A DNA stretch of 64,000 bases from Arsenophonus endosymbiont of Aphis craccivora (GTDB lineage: Bacteria; Pseudomonadota; Gammaproteobacteria; Enterobacterales; Enterobacteriaceae), in assembly GCF_013460135.1 (NCBI RefSeq), contig NZ_CP038155.1, positions 2,294,001 to 2,358,000 on the forward strand, in the 5' to 3' direction. Below, piece by piece: positions 1 through 9,618 of this stretch (its first letter is position 1; the number at the start of each line of letters is the position of its first letter). Under the pieces are notes generated by a model, which worked only from the letters and a program-made list of their open reading frames with translations, made no database searches and was not told the origin of the DNA. A program made the translations under genes and the position numbers.

Positions 1-41
1 CGAAGAAAATTGAGCTTTTGCCTAAAATCAATCTTGGACAT
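1..41 (-). CDS. dgt: dGTP triphosphohydrolase, N-terminal fragment at window edge
   Basis: Only the first 13-14 codons are inside the window. Read on the minus strand from the ATG at 41 they give MSKIDFRQKLNFLR, which aligns with the E. coli Dgt start MAQIDFRKKINWHR. A strong GGAGGGG ribosome site lies just upstream (about 44-50). The gene is divergent from mtnN, as in E. coli, which supports the call. Dgt hydrolyses dGTP to deoxyguanosine and triphosphate. The rest of the gene lies to the left, so its integrity cannot be judged. Confidence 0.75.
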   Translation of the reverse strand, partial: MSKIDFRQKLNFL

Positions 42-164
42 TTCCCCTCCCGATGATGAAATATCCCCAGCTAATGGATCACAGTTAACTTTTTTTCTCT
101 TTTCAATGTTACAATTGCACGGATCTGACAACATGTCTAATTAATCAACTATGAGTATGACACA

Positions 165-878
165 ATGAAAGTTGCAATAATAGGTGCAATGGAGCAAGAG
201 GTGGCATTATTGTGCGAGCAAATCAATGCTCAGTTGACATTATCACAGGCTGGCTGCGAAATTTACTGCGGAAAATTTGATGATCTTGATATCGCATTAT
301 TAAAATCAGGCATTGGTAAAGTTTCTGCGGCAATGGGGACAACATTACTAATAGAACATTTTGCCCCTGAATTTATTATTAACACTGGCTCCGCCGGTGG
401 GTTAGTACCTGTTTTGCAGGTTGGTGATATCGTGGTTTCAACTGAAGTTTGCTATCATGATGTCAATATCACCGCCTTTGGTTACCAACCAGGCCAAATG
501 GCACAATGTCCAGCCACATTTAAAGCGGATAAAAAATTACAAGAACTGGCCGAAAAGTGTATTGAAAAATTAGATTTACATGCTGTTCGCGGTTTGATTT
601 GTAGTGGTGATAGCTTTATTAATGGCGCGAAAGAGCTAACCTATATTCGCCAAACTTTTCCTACTGCCATCGCTGTTGAAATGGAAAGCGCCGCAATTGG
701 TCATGTATGTTATCAATTTGATATCCCATTCGTTGTTGTGCGTGCAATTTCTGATGTCGCTGATAAAGAGTCCCATCTCTCGTTTGAGGAATTTTTGCCT
801 GTCGCGGCTCGTCAGTCAAGCCTATTGGTGCAAACTATGCTGGCTAATTTAGCTAACTCAAGCCAAAGCCGTAAATGA
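165..878 (+). CDS. mtnN: 5'-methylthioadenosine/S-adenosylhomocysteine nucleosidase
   Basis: Cytosolic nucleosidase that cleaves adenine from methylthioadenosine and S-adenosylhomocysteine, recycling the by-products of SAM use and of autoinducer-2 and polyamine synthesis. The 237-residue product is close to the usual 232. The catalytic residues expected for the family are visible: E12 in the IGAMEQE motif, E174 in VEMES and D197 in AISDVAD. The gene is divergent from dgt and convergent with erpA. In E. coli btuF and yadS lie between mtnN and erpA; only 69 bp remain here, so both have been lost, including the vitamin B12 binding protein. The gene itself appears intact. Confidence 0.96.
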   Translation: MKVAIIGAMEQEVALLCEQINAQLTLSQAGCEIYCGKFDDLDIALLKSGIGKVSAAMGTTLLIEHFAPEFIINTGSAGGLVPVLQVGDIVVSTEVCYHDVNITAFGYQPGQMAQCPATFKADKKLQELAEKCIEKLDLHAVRGLICSGDSFINGAKELTYIRQTFPTAIAVEMESAAIGHVCYQFDIPFVVVRAISDVADKESHLSFEEFLPVAARQSSLLVQTMLANLANSSQSRK

Positions 879-910
879 GCTATTCACAACCACTTAGGCT
901 AGATCCCTAT

Positions 911-936
911 ACTAAGGGTTATTAATTACCCTTAGT
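911..936. terminator. Hairpin between convergent mtnN and erpA
   Basis: ACTAAGGGT (911-919) and ACCCTTAGT (928-936) form a perfect 9-bp stem with an 8-nt loop, placed exactly between two convergent genes. There is no strong T run on either side, so a bidirectional terminator is plausible but not proven. Confidence 0.4.
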
Positions 937-947
937 AAGTTAAGCGA

Positions 948-1292
948 TTAAATACTAAATGAAGAACCGCAACCACAAGTTGTTTTCGCATTTGGATTGG
1001 TTACCACAAACCGTGACCCTTCTAATCCTTCAATATAATCAACACAACCGCCAACCAGATACTGTAAACTCATAGGATCAACGATTAGTTCGACGCCTTG
1101 CTTTTCAATCGTTAAATCACTTTCATTCATTTTATCATCAAAGGTGAAACCATATTGAAAACCACTACAGCCTCCACCAGTAATATAGACGCGCAAACGC
1201 AAATTGGGATTTTCTTCATCCGCAATCAACGCTTTAACTTTATTCGCTGCAGCATCAGTAAACTGTATAGGCAGTGCAGTATCATTACTCAT
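948..1292 (-). CDS. erpA: Iron-sulfur cluster insertion protein ErpA
   Basis: A-type Fe-S carrier that delivers clusters to apoproteins, including the isoprenoid enzymes IspG and IspH. The start is placed at the ATG at 1290-1292, not at a longer upstream frame. It gives [12 protein letters not shown], matching the E. coli start, has a GGAG site about 8 nt upstream, and yields 114 residues, the family length. The three cluster ligands are present: C42 in GGGCSG, and C106 and C108 in TTCGCG. It is divergent from hemL as in relatives; clcA, which lies between them in E. coli, is absent. The codons just upstream also stay open in frame, but that extension has no recognised homology. Confidence 0.95.
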   Translation of the reverse strand: MSNDTALPIQFTDAAANKVKALIADEENPNLRLRVYITGGGCSGFQYGFTFDDKMNESDLTIEKQGVELIVDPMSLQYLVGGCVDYIEGLEGSRFVVTNPNAKTTCGCGSSFSI

Positions 1293-1510
1293 TTCTAACT
1301 CCAGGCCGACATGCCAATCAATAGACGCAGGAAGCAGCAATACTTCACTTGACAAGGGATGATTATCTAACAGCCAGCCAATTGATTCAAGATCCAGCCG
1401 AAATTAACTGATTTAAAAAAATTCTCGCTACATTTGCTATTTGGTTTACTGCCAATACTGCTTTAAGATATGCGCAAAATTTCTGCTGGACCAATGCTTG
1501 GAGTTATTTA

Positions 1511-2793
1511 ATGAGTCAATCTGAAACACTTTACTAAAAGCCAAAAATTTTATTCCTGGCGGTGTCAATTCACCGGTTCGGGCGTTTAATGGTGTTGGCG
1601 GCTATCCATTATTTATTCAGCGAGCTGACGGTGCTTATATTTATGATGTTGATGGCAAAGCTTATATCGATTACGTTGGTTCTTGGGGGCCGATGATTTT
1701 AGGTCATAATCACCCCACAATTAAACAAGCGGTCGTCCAAGCGGCAGAAAATGGCCTGAGTTTTGGTGCCCCAACCGCCATTGAAGTAACAATGGCAGAA
1801 ATAATTAGTCAACTGATTCCATCCATCGAAATGGTTCGTATGGTAAATTCAGGCACAGAAGCCACAATGAGTGCCATACGGCTTGCACGCGGTTATACAG
1901 GGCGTGACAAGATTATTAAATTTGAAGGCTGTTATCATGGACATGCCGACTGCCTATTAGTTAAAGCAGGCTCAGGCGCTTTAACCTTTGGTCAACCTAA
2001 TTCTCCTGGCGTTCCAGCTGATGTTGCCAAACATACTCTTACCTGTACATTTAATGATTTAGATTCAGTTCGGCATACTTTTGCCCAATATCCGCAAGAA
2101 ATCGCTGCTATCATTGTAGAGCCAGTAGCGGGCAATATGAATTGTATTCTACCCGAGGCTGAATTCCTGCCTGGACTACGTACATTATGCGATCAATTTG
2201 GCGCGTTATTAATTATCGACGAAGTGATGACCGGCTTTCTGGTTGCCTTAGGTGGAGCACAAGCACATTATCAAGTTAAACCTGATTTGACCTGTTTAGG
2301 TAAAATAATCGGCGGTGGTATGCCTGTTGGCGCATTCGGTGGCCGCCGCGAATTGATGGAAAAACTCTCTCCAATAGGGCCAATTTATCAAGCCGGTACC
2401 TTATCAGGCAACCCATTAGCGATGGCAGCAGGCCTTGCTTGCCTAACAGAAGTTGCTAAACCCAATACCCATAAACGCTTAGCAGAACTGACGAAAAAAC
2501 TTGTTACAGGCTTACAAGAAAAAGCGCAACAAGCTGCTATTCCGTTGGTTGTTAATCATGTTGGCGGCATGTTTGGTCTATTTTTTACAGTGGCACCACA
2601 AGTTAACTGCTATCAAGCTGTCATGCAATGTGATATTGAGAAATTTAAGCAATTCTTCCATTTCATGTTAGACGAAGGCGTTTATTTAGCACCTTCTGCC
2701 TTTGAAGCGGGTTTCATGTCCATTGCGCATAGTGATGAAGATATTGATCGCACAATTAAAGCAGCAGAAAATGCTTTTAATAAGATGAACTGA
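1511..2793 (+). pseudogene. hemL: Glutamate-1-semialdehyde 2,1-aminomutase, frameshifted in codon 9
   Basis: PLP enzyme converting glutamate-1-semialdehyde to 5-aminolevulinate, the first committed heme precursor. A good GGAG site (about 1500-1503) precedes an ATG at 1511. That frame reads MSQSETLY and then stops at TAA 1535-1537. The homologous frame resumes at once one base off ([16 protein letters not shown]) and is open to 2793, so one base is missing near 1535. With that base restored the product would be about 427 residues (E. coli 426). The rest is excellent, including the PLP-lysine motif LGKIIGG. No ATG, GTG or TTG lies in the second frame before the ATG at 1693, so initiation there would lose about 60 residues. 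It could be a true pseudogene, a sequencing error or a rescued frameshift. Confidence 0.85.
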
Positions 2794-2813
2794 TCATTTA
2801 TTAAGCCATAAAA

Positions 2814-2848
2814 AAACCGGCGCTAATTTTTTACCATAGAGCTGGTTT
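2814..2848. terminator. Terminator between convergent hemL and mrcB
   Basis: AAACCGGC (2814-2821) pairs with GCTGGTTT (2841-2848), with one G-T wobble. A run of six A bases at the left edge gives a U run for minus-strand transcripts (mrcB). The position between convergent genes fits a shared terminator. Confidence 0.55.
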
Positions 2849-2860
2849 ACTAGATTTTTA

Positions 2861-5341
2861 TTACTGTCCAAACATCTCTTTCATCCAAGCAGCTGCATCA
2901 TTACTTTTGCTCTGCTGTTCATTTAAGTTCAGGTTTGGCTTCAATACTTGTACCCCTTGCTGACATAATGCTTGGGGATCCTCTGTCCATACTGGCAAAA
3001 TACGATCTCCACCACCTGCACAGTTAAAACTGCCATCGATATTCACTCGCATCTCCATAATTCCATCGGGAGAGCGATTATCCAATGCCAATGGAGTCTG
3101 ATTTTCTAAATAACGACGATATAGATGTAATGCACCACTTGCACCAGTAAGATTTGTCGGACCATTATTATCACGACCAGCCCAAGCAATTGCCACTTCC
3201 TTACCATCGATACCAGCAAACCAACTATCGCGTAGATCATTTGTTGTTCCGGTCTTACCGGCTAAGTGATATTGAGCAAATTTATTCATTAATGAACGAG
3301 ATGTTCCGCGCTCAACCACTTGTTGCATACCATAAAGTGTTAGATAAGCTGCCTGCGGAGATACTGCCCGCTCTGCAGATGGATAACTTTGATAAAGTTC
3401 ATTGCCATCACCATCAATCACGGAGCGTAATGCCGATAATGCCGCTCGATTGCCGCCGCCACTAATGGTTTGAAACATTTGCGCCGTTTCCATTGGCGTT
3501 AAGTTCAAGGCACCTAATAACATTGCCGGCACTTTTTCTATCGCATCACTTGGCACGCCAAGACTTACTAATACTTTACTAACCTGATCCAAGCCAACAC
3601 TCAAGCCAACATGCACCGTCGGAATATTCAGCGAGCTGGCCAAAGCATCAATCAACATGACCTGTCCCCGAAAACGGCGATCATAATTTCTCGGTTCCCA
3701 TATTTGATTATCAAATTTGACGCTAATCGGCTCGTCAGGTACCCAAGTATTTAAACGAAAACGGTCTGGTTCACTTAATGCGGTAAGATAAGTTGACGGC
3801 TTAGCCAGTGAACCAATTGAGCGGCGAGCATTTAACGCTCGGTTAAAACCAGAATATTGTGGTTGTGAGCCACCTACCATAGCGCGCACTTCACCATTAA
3901 TACTGTCAACAACTACCATCGCGCCTTCCAAATCAGGCAACTTACGTGTTTTACGTAAATCAGCTATCCCCTGTTCGACGGCATTTTCAGCCGCTTGCTG
4001 CGAGACTGGATCTAAAGTAGTAAAGATTTTAGCTCCAGACAGGTTATTTACTCTATCGCCCAATTTTTCAACTAATTCTTGCCGAACGAGCTGCATAAAG
4101 GCGGGTTGAGGTGTCAAAACACCGCTTCTTGGTTTAACGCCTAAAGGACGAGCACTCAATATATTATACATTTCATGATCGATAATTTCGCGCGTTTCCA
4201 ATAGCTTTAACACTAAATTACGACGTTCTAGAGCCAATGTAGGATTACGCCATGGGTTATATAGTGATGCTCCCTTCACCATACCAACTAATAACGCTTG
4301 TTGATCAATACTCAGCTCATCGATTGGACGACCAAAATAGTAGAGGCTAGCAAGGGGAAAACCCCGAATTTGGTCATCGCCGCTTTGTCCTAAATAAACT
4401 TCATTTAAGTAAAGTTCAAGAATACGTTCTTTGCTATAGCGAGAATCCATTAAAATCGCCATATAAGCTTCATTAGCTTTACGTATTAACGTTCTTTCAT
4501 TACTTAAAAATAAGTTTTTAACTAATTGTTGAGTTAGCGTACTGCCACCCTGAACCGTCTTACCAGCCATTAAATTAGCAATAACCGCACGCCCAATAGA
4601 ATAAATACTTACCCCATCATGCTCATAAAAATGTCGGTCTTCAGTTTCAAGTAATATTTTGACTAAAGAATCAGGAAAATCTTTTCTCGGCAAGACTAAG
4701 CGTTGCTCATTGTTCGCCGATTGCATCATAGTGATAAGTTTAGGATCTAGTCGAAAAAAACCAAACGAACGCCCATTTTCCATATGAGTAATATTGGTGA
4801 GCCGAGCATGATCAAAACTTAATTTAGCTAAAATCTGTTCTTCTCTTTGATCAGGAAAGGAAAATGGCCGGCGTAACATTTCTATCGTGTTATCTTTAAC
4901 AATATACTCACCGGGTAAAGTAATTTTATTTACCTGGCGATATTGCATGCCATCTAATAATCGAATCATCTCTTCTTTACTGTAATTTATCCCCGGTTCA
5001 AGATTAACCATTCGGCCATAAACTGCAGCCGGTAGATCCCAAACTTTACCATCAAGACGATCACTGATTTTCTGATATAAATAGATACCATAGACACCAA
5101 CTAACAATGCCAAGACTATGGCAATTTTGACAAACAACCAAAACCAACGCCATCTATCTTTAGGTGGCCGAGACTTATTGTCTTTACTTGCCATTAGTTC
5201 TTCTTCCTCGTTGTCATCAATATCTTCATACTCATAATAATAGTTATCTAACCGATTATTTTGATGAGATTTTGATTTTTTACCAGTGGGCTTTTTCTTA
5301 GATCTGCGCCCAATGGGTTCATAATTATCTTTGTCATGCAT
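2861..5341 (-). CDS. mrcB: Penicillin-binding protein 1B, bifunctional peptidoglycan synthase
   Basis: Class A PBP that polymerises lipid II and cross-links peptide stems in the periplasm. The 826 residues compare with 844 in E. coli. A charged cytoplasmic tail (1-66) is followed by a single membrane anchor (about 67-90), a UB2H-like region, the GT51 domain with catalytic E234 in TEDRHFYEHDG, and the transpeptidase with SLAK (S511), SLN (570-572) and KTGTT (K696). The C-terminal glutamine-rich tail is shorter than in E. coli. Neighbouring hrpB, ligT and the fhu operon of E. coli are absent. The gene looks fully functional, consistent with a cell that keeps its wall. Confidence 0.97.
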   Translation of the reverse strand: MHDKDNYEPIGRRSKKKPTGKKSKSHQNNRLDNYYYEYEDIDDNEEEELMASKDNKSRPPKDRWRWFWLFVKIAIVLALLVGVYGIYLYQKISDRLDGKVWDLPAAVYGRMVNLEPGINYSKEEMIRLLDGMQYRQVNKITLPGEYIVKDNTIEMLRRPFSFPDQREEQILAKLSFDHARLTNITHMENGRSFGFFRLDPKLITMMQSANNEQRLVLPRKDFPDSLVKILLETEDRHFYEHDGVSIYSIGRAVIANLMAGKTVQGGSTLTQQLVKNLFLSNERTLIRKANEAYMAILMDSRYSKERILELYLNEVYLGQSGDDQIRGFPLASLYYFGRPIDELSIDQQALLVGMVKGASLYNPWRNPTLALERRNLVLKLLETREIIDHEMYNILSARPLGVKPRSGVLTPQPAFMQLVRQELVEKLGDRVNNLSGAKIFTTLDPVSQQAAENAVEQGIADLRKTRKLPDLEGAMVVVDSINGEVRAMVGGSQPQYSGFNRALNARRSIGSLAKPSTYLTALSEPDRFRLNTWVPDEPISVKFDNQIWEPRNYDRRFRGQVMLIDALASSLNIPTVHVGLSVGLDQVSKVLVSLGVPSDAIEKVPAMLLGALNLTPMETAQMFQTISGGGNRAALSALRSVIDGDGNELYQSYPSAERAVSPQAAYLTLYGMQQVVERGTSRSLMNKFAQYHLAGKTGTTNDLRDSWFAGIDGKEVAIAWAGRDNNGPTNLTGASGALHLYRRYLENQTPLALDNRSPDGIMEMRVNIDGSFNCAGGGDRILPVWTEDPQALCQQGVQVLKPNLNLNEQQSKSNDAAAWMKEMFGQ

Positions 5342-5641
5342 GGTATAAAATCAATCTTTATTTACTATTAGTTTATTTTTAGCACAAGAGTTTAATCATA
5401 ACTTACAGATATTTATTTCATATATCTAATTAAAATAGCATTTTTATCATAATTAAATAATAAACATCCGCCAAATAGCGGTTTTATACTCTGATAATAA
5501 CATTATTACCACTATCTTACTAAATGAACACTATCTATCCATTAATTTATATGAAAAAGCAACAATTATTAACTTTTAGTGCCAAATATTGTAGCATTGC
5601 TTTGCCTTTAGCCGTGTCTATCACAACCGGAGTAGCTAGCA
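5342..5641. other. Divergent mrcB/sfsA intergenic region, no recognised gene
   Basis: AT-rich 300 bp where hrpB and ligT would lie in E. coli. The only coding-like object is a 47-codon frame from the ATG at 5551. It begins MKKQQLLTFSAKYCS, looks like a signal peptide (basic start, hydrophobic core), and runs past the sfsA start in another frame. No function is recognised and it may be chance. The sfsA ribosome site GGAG lies at about 5629. Confidence 0.4.
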
Positions 5642-6346
5642 ATGTCTTGGTTCCCGCCACTAGAATCAGCCCAATTAGTAAAGCGTTATAAACGTTTTCT
5701 TGCTGATGTTATTACACCAGCAGGTAAATTACTAACCATTCATTGCGCCAATACAGGTGCCATGACAGGCTGTGCAACCCCCGGAGATACCATTTGGTAC
5801 TCAACATCTAATAATATTAAGAGAAAATATCCACATAGCTGGGAACTGAAACAAACACAAACTGGCGATTGGATTTGTGTTAATACTCATCGAGCAAATG
5901 ATTTAATTAGTCAATTTATAACTGAAAATAAAATTCCGGAATTATCCGATTATGATAACATTAGCCGGGAAGTAAAATATGGCGGCGAAAATAGTAGAAT
6001 CGATCTCCTTCTAAAGAAAAAACAGCAAGTTAATTGCTATATTGAAGTAAAATCAGTCACCTTACTAGAAAACAATATCGGTTATTTTCCTGATGCTGTT
6101 ACAATAAGAGGGCAAAAACATTTACGTGAACTATCCTTGATAGCCGAACGAGGCGAAAGAGCAGTTTTGTTCTTTGCCGTACTTCATACTGGTATAAAGA
6201 AAATGTCCGTTGCAAGCCATATTGATTGTCAATATGCTGCGCTCTTACAGCAAGCAACAAATGTTGGTATTGAAATACTCTGCTATCAGATTAAAATATC
6301 AGAAAAAGGGCTAGCAATGGATAAAAAAATACCATTTATTCAATAA
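5642..6346 (+). CDS. sfsA: SfsA family DNA-binding/nuclease-like protein
   Basis: The 234-residue product matches E. coli SfsA (234) end to end: [11 protein letters not shown] near the start, NTGAMTGC around residues 38-45, RIDLLL and YIEVKSVTL in the middle, and FFAVLH near the C terminus. SfsA was named for sugar fermentation stimulation and binds DNA. The conserved RIDxLL and EVKSVTL segments resemble the core of a PD-(D/E)XK nuclease fold, so a nuclease role is possible; the true role is uncertain. It lies directly upstream of dksA, as in E. coli. The start has a GGAG site about 9 nt upstream. No lesion is seen. Confidence 0.93.
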   Translation: MSWFPPLESAQLVKRYKRFLADVITPAGKLLTIHCANTGAMTGCATPGDTIWYSTSNNIKRKYPHSWELKQTQTGDWICVNTHRANDLISQFITENKIPELSDYDNISREVKYGGENSRIDLLLKKKQQVNCYIEVKSVTLLENNIGYFPDAVTIRGQKHLRELSLIAERGERAVLFFAVLHTGIKKMSVASHIDCQYAALLQQATNVGIEILCYQIKISEKGLAMDKKIPFIQ

Positions 6347-6373
6347 ACCAAGATATTATATTCTTTTAGGCAA

Positions 6374-6438
6374 AATTCGTTTTACATACAAATTAAGGCA
6401 GATAACACGCGCATCACCCTGGTACAGTAAAACGAATT
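6374..6438. repeat. 12-bp inverted repeat in the sfsA-dksA gap
   Basis: AATTCGTTTTAC (6374-6385) and GTAAAACGAATT (6427-6438) are perfect reverse complements separated by 41 bp. They lie after the sfsA stop and before the dksA start. They could form a long-loop stem in the dksA leader or sfsA 3' end. No known element is recognised. Confidence 0.6.
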
Positions 6439-6541
6439 GTAAGAACCATTGCCAAGTTTAGAGTGTTCTGTTATTTATAGCGGCCTTAGTTTTTCACCCT
6501 TGAGGGGTTCTTTTGAATATTGCGTGTGTAGGAGAAGCATT

Positions 6542-6997
6542 ATGCAAGAAGGGCAAAAACCTAAAACCTCGTCCTTAAGCATTCTCGCCATCGCTGGGGT
6601 AGATCCTTACCAAGAAAAGCCTGGCGAAGAGTACATGAACGATGCCCAATTGGCACATTTTAAGCGCATTCTCGAAACATGGCACAATCAACTCAGAGAT
6701 GAAGTCGACCGCACTGTAACTCATATGCAGGATGAAGCGGCAAATTTCCCTGATCCCGTTGATAGAGCGGTACAGGAAGAGGAATTTAGCCTTGAGTTAC
6801 GTAATCGCGATCGCGAACGTAAGTTGATTAAAAAAATCGAGAAGACGCTAAAAAAAGTTGATGATGAAGATTTTGGTTATTGTGAAAGCTGTGGGATTGA
6901 AATTGGTATCCGCCGCTTAGAAGCTCGTCCAACAGCTGATTTATGCATTGATTGCAAAACATTAGCTGAAATGCGTGAAAAACAGATGGCGGGTTAG
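6542..6997 (+). CDS. dksA: RNA polymerase-binding transcription factor DksA
   Basis: Binds the RNA polymerase secondary channel and works with ppGpp to repress rRNA and activate amino-acid promoters. The start is set at the ATG 6542-6544, which has AGGAG at 6530-6534 and gives [10 protein letters not shown], matching E. coli; total length is 151 residues, identical to the family. The coiled-coil tip aspartates D71 and D74 are in FPDPVD. The zinc-finger cysteines are C114, C117, C135 and C138. It is followed by a strong terminator, so transcription is largely separated from gluQ. Retention of DksA argues that stringent control is still in use. Confidence 0.98.
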   Translation: MQEGQKPKTSSLSILAIAGVDPYQEKPGEEYMNDAQLAHFKRILETWHNQLRDEVDRTVTHMQDEAANFPDPVDRAVQEEEFSLELRNRDRERKLIKKIEKTLKKVDDEDFGYCESCGIEIGIRRLEARPTADLCIDCKTLAEMREKQMAG

Positions 6998-7020
6998 CCA
7001 AGAATCTTACACCATAAAAA

Positions 7021-7051
7021 TACGGTACACAAAAGTGTACCGTATCCTTTT
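7021..7051 (+). terminator. Rho-independent terminator of dksA
   Basis: TACGGTACAC (7021-7030) and GTGTACCGTA (7035-7044) form a perfect 10-bp stem with an AAAA loop, followed by TCCTTTT. It lies 24 bp after the dksA stop. Confidence 0.9.
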
Positions 7052-7058
7052 GAAATAA

Positions 7059-7961
7059 ATGAGTAATTCAATAATTACTAACATTCCACCTTATATTGGA
7101 CGCTTTGCTCCGTCACCCACAGGTGATCTCCATTTTGGCTCGTTAGTTACTGCGCTTGGTAGCTACCTACAAGCTAAAAAAAAGCAAGGAAAGTGGTATG
7201 TTAGGATCGATGACATCGATACCACTAGAGAAGTGCCGGGTGCAGCTTCTCGCATATTAAAAACTTTAGACCATTATGGCTTACATTGGGATGGTAAAAT
7301 AATCTATCAATCACAACGCCATGATATTTACTGTGACATTTTAACTCAGCTAAAGTAGTGCCATGGCTGCTATTACTGTCGCTGTACCCGCCAACGTATT
7401 AATACTATTGGTGGTTATTACGCCGCTCATTGTAGCAATCTTGGTTTATCTTGTTCTGCCGCAGCTTTGAGGATAATACAGTCAAAACCGGTGTATAGTT
7501 TTTATGATCAATTACAAAGTGATTATGTGGCGACTTGCTCTCTGGCAGAAGAATATTTCATTATTGTTCGAAAAGATAATTTATTTGCTTATAATCTGGT
7601 TGTCGTTATTGAAGATCACGACCAAGGTATTACCGAAGTTGTTCGTGGTGCGGATCTAATTGCGCCAACCGTTAGACAAATTTCTCTCTATCGCTATCTG
7701 GCTTTTCCGCAACCCGATTATGTGCATTTACCACTAGTATTAAATCGTTCTCATAATAAACTTTCTAAACAAAATCATACCCCGCCGCTGCCGATGAACG
7801 ATCCGAGGCCTATTTTAGTTGATGCACTAAATTTTTTATCACAAACAACTATTATTAATTGGCAAGACCTTAGTACTGAACAATTACTTAGCCAGGCTGT
7901 ACAAAATTGGCAATTAGATAGCATCCAACCAGGCGTGAGAATTGTTACCTATTATGATTAA
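7059..7961 (+). pseudogene. gluQ: Glutamyl-Q tRNA(Asp) synthetase with one in-frame amber codon
   Basis: GluQ attaches glutamate to the queuosine base of tRNA(Asp). The frame opens at 7059 with the class I signature [16 protein letters not shown] and stops at TAG 7356-7358 (codon 100). The very same frame then continues without shift to 7961. It carries the zinc ligands (YYCRCTR with a later Tyr and Cys), IVRGADLI, and the KMSK-type motif KLSKQNH. The whole would be about 300 residues (E. coli 308). A single change from a sense codon such as CAG or GAG explains the stop. Translation of the second half from an internal TTG would lack the ATP-binding HIGH-like motif. QueF, in the queuosine pathway, is intact elsewhere in the window. 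Confidence 0.9.
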
Positions 7962-8061
7962 TTAGTAATTTTTATCCTACTTAGGCATTCTCAAAAAAAA
8001 TCCTATAAGATATGATTAATTATTAGTATTTATTTTTTTAACTAAAATCGCATTAGATATC

Positions 8062-8074
8062 GAGGTGTATTATT
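8062..8074 (+). promoter_or_regulatory. Ribosome site and non-canonical ATT start of pcnB
   Basis: GAGGTG (8062-8067) is followed after 4 nt by ATT (8072-8074). From there the frame reads FTRVANFCR, identical to the E. coli PcnB N terminus. E. coli pcnB is known to start at AUU, so the unusual start appears conserved. Confidence 0.8.
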
Positions 8075-9616
8075 TTTACCCGGGTAGCCAATTTCTGTCG
8101 TAATTTATTGATACGAGAAGAAAAGAATAATCGAAGTAAACAAAAATCTTATGATAGTTCTGCGACTGACACTAGGTCCAAAACTAAGGTAAAAGCTTTA
8201 CTAACAAAAAGATATCGGAGTACAAAAATCATTAAAAGTGCTCAATTAGCAGATAAACAGACACCCGATTCTGCTATAAATACTTCAATATCCATAGTTC
8301 CGCGCAATAAGCATCCTATTTCGCGAAGAGACATCAGTGACAATGCACTGAAAGTGCTTTATCGTCTAAATAATGCTGGCTATAAAGCCTATCTGGTCGG
8401 TGGTAGCGTCAGAGATTTACTATTAGGTAAAAAACCTAAAGACTTCGACGTTACTACAAATGCAACACCTGAACAAATTCGCAAATTATTTCGTAATTGT
8501 CGTCTAGTCGGACGCCGTTTTCGTTTAGCGCATATCATGTTTGGTTATGAAATCATCGAAGTTGCTACTTTTCGTGGTTCTCATGAGCAAACTGATACTA
8601 ATAATAAGGATATGGCTCACCAGGCACAAAGTGGTATGTTACTGCGAGATAATATTTTTGGTAATATTGAAGACGATGCCATTCGACGCGACTTTACCAT
8701 CAATAGCCTATATTACCGAATTAACGATTTTACCCTACGCGATTATGTTGGTGGATTTGAGGATCTAAAAAATGGCACTATTCGCCTAATAGGTGATCCA
8801 AAAATCCGTTATCGAGAAGATCCCGTTAGGATGCTACGCGCTATTCGGTTTGCCTGCAAACTGAATATGAAAATTGATGTTGAAACTGCCAAACCTATTC
8901 CACAACTGGCATTTTTATTAAAAGACATTCCATCAGCACGTCTATTTGAAGAGTCGCTCAAATTACTTCAGACTGGTCAAGGTTATCAAACCTATCAACA
9001 ATTAAGGCGTTATAGTCTCTTTCAATCATTGTTTCCGTTAGTTGAACGACACTTCACCGCCAATGATGATTCACCGATGGAACTTATCATTAATCAGGTG
9101 CTGCAAAATACTGATTATCGAATAAAAAATAATAAACGCGTTAATCCTGCATTCTTATTTGCTACCATGTTATGGTATCCACTGGTAGAACATGCCGAAA
9201 GGCTTTCTGAGGAAAGTGGCTTACCCTATTACGAAGCCTTTACGATCGCAATGAATGATATCCTCGATGAACAATGCCGTTCTATCGCTATCCCTAAACG
9301 GCTTACTTCAACAATGCGCGATATCTGGCAGCTACAATTGCGACTACCACGGCGCCAAGGGAAAAAAGCAGATAAGCTACTTGAACATCCAAAATTTCGC
9401 GCAGCGTTTGATCTCCTGGAGCTACGCGCCAACGTGGAACAACGACGTGAATTAGAAGAACTGGCTCATTGGTGGGCTGAGTTTCAACCAGCCAATAATA
9501 ACCTACAGCATGAAATGATCTCAGAGCTAGGAAGTATCCCGACTCATCGTCGTAACTGGACACTTCGTCGAAATCACACCAACCGTAAACCAATAAAAAA
9601 CAACAGAGTTAATTAA
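8072..9616 (+). CDS. pcnB: Poly(A) polymerase I
   Basis: Adds 3' poly(A) tails to RNA, promoting decay by exonucleases, and affects plasmid copy number through antisense RNA turnover. The start is placed at an ATT codon because residues 2-10 match E. coli PcnB exactly (FTRVANFCR) and a GAGGTG site precedes it. The next possible start, TTG at 8108, would lose 12 conserved residues. The product is about 514 residues. A lysine- and serine-rich insert (about 15-70) is longer than in E. coli. The nucleotidyltransferase motif [19 protein letters not shown] follows, with the RRDFTINSL and [12 protein letters not shown] motifs and a basic C-terminal tail. folK begins 2 bp after the stop. Confidence 0.93.
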   Translation: MFTRVANFCRNLLIREEKNNRSKQKSYDSSATDTRSKTKVKALLTKRYRSTKIIKSAQLADKQTPDSAINTSISIVPRNKHPISRRDISDNALKVLYRLNNAGYKAYLVGGSVRDLLLGKKPKDFDVTTNATPEQIRKLFRNCRLVGRRFRLAHIMFGYEIIEVATFRGSHEQTDTNNKDMAHQAQSGMLLRDNIFGNIEDDAIRRDFTINSLYYRINDFTLRDYVGGFEDLKNGTIRLIGDPKIRYREDPVRMLRAIRFACKLNMKIDVETAKPIPQLAFLLKDIPSARLFEESLKLLQTGQGYQTYQQLRRYSLFQSLFPLVERHFTANDDSPMELIINQVLQNTDYRIKNNKRVNPAFLFATMLWYPLVEHAERLSEESGLPYYEAFTIAMNDILDEQCRSIAIPKRLTSTMRDIWQLQLRLPRRQGKKADKLLEHPKFRAAFDLLELRANVEQRRELEELAHWWAEFQPANNNLQHEMISELGSIPTHRRNWTLRRNHTNRKPIKNNRVN

Positions 9617-9618
9617 AT

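Noticed and set aside
1293-1355. N-terminal extension of ErpA by 21 codons
   Set aside because: The family start at 1292 has its own ribosome site and exact homology. The extension has no match, although the open codons upstream remain unexplained.
3154-3465. 103-codon plus-strand frame inside mrcB
   Set aside because: It is antisense to the well-conserved transpeptidase region and has no ribosome site or recognisable motif.
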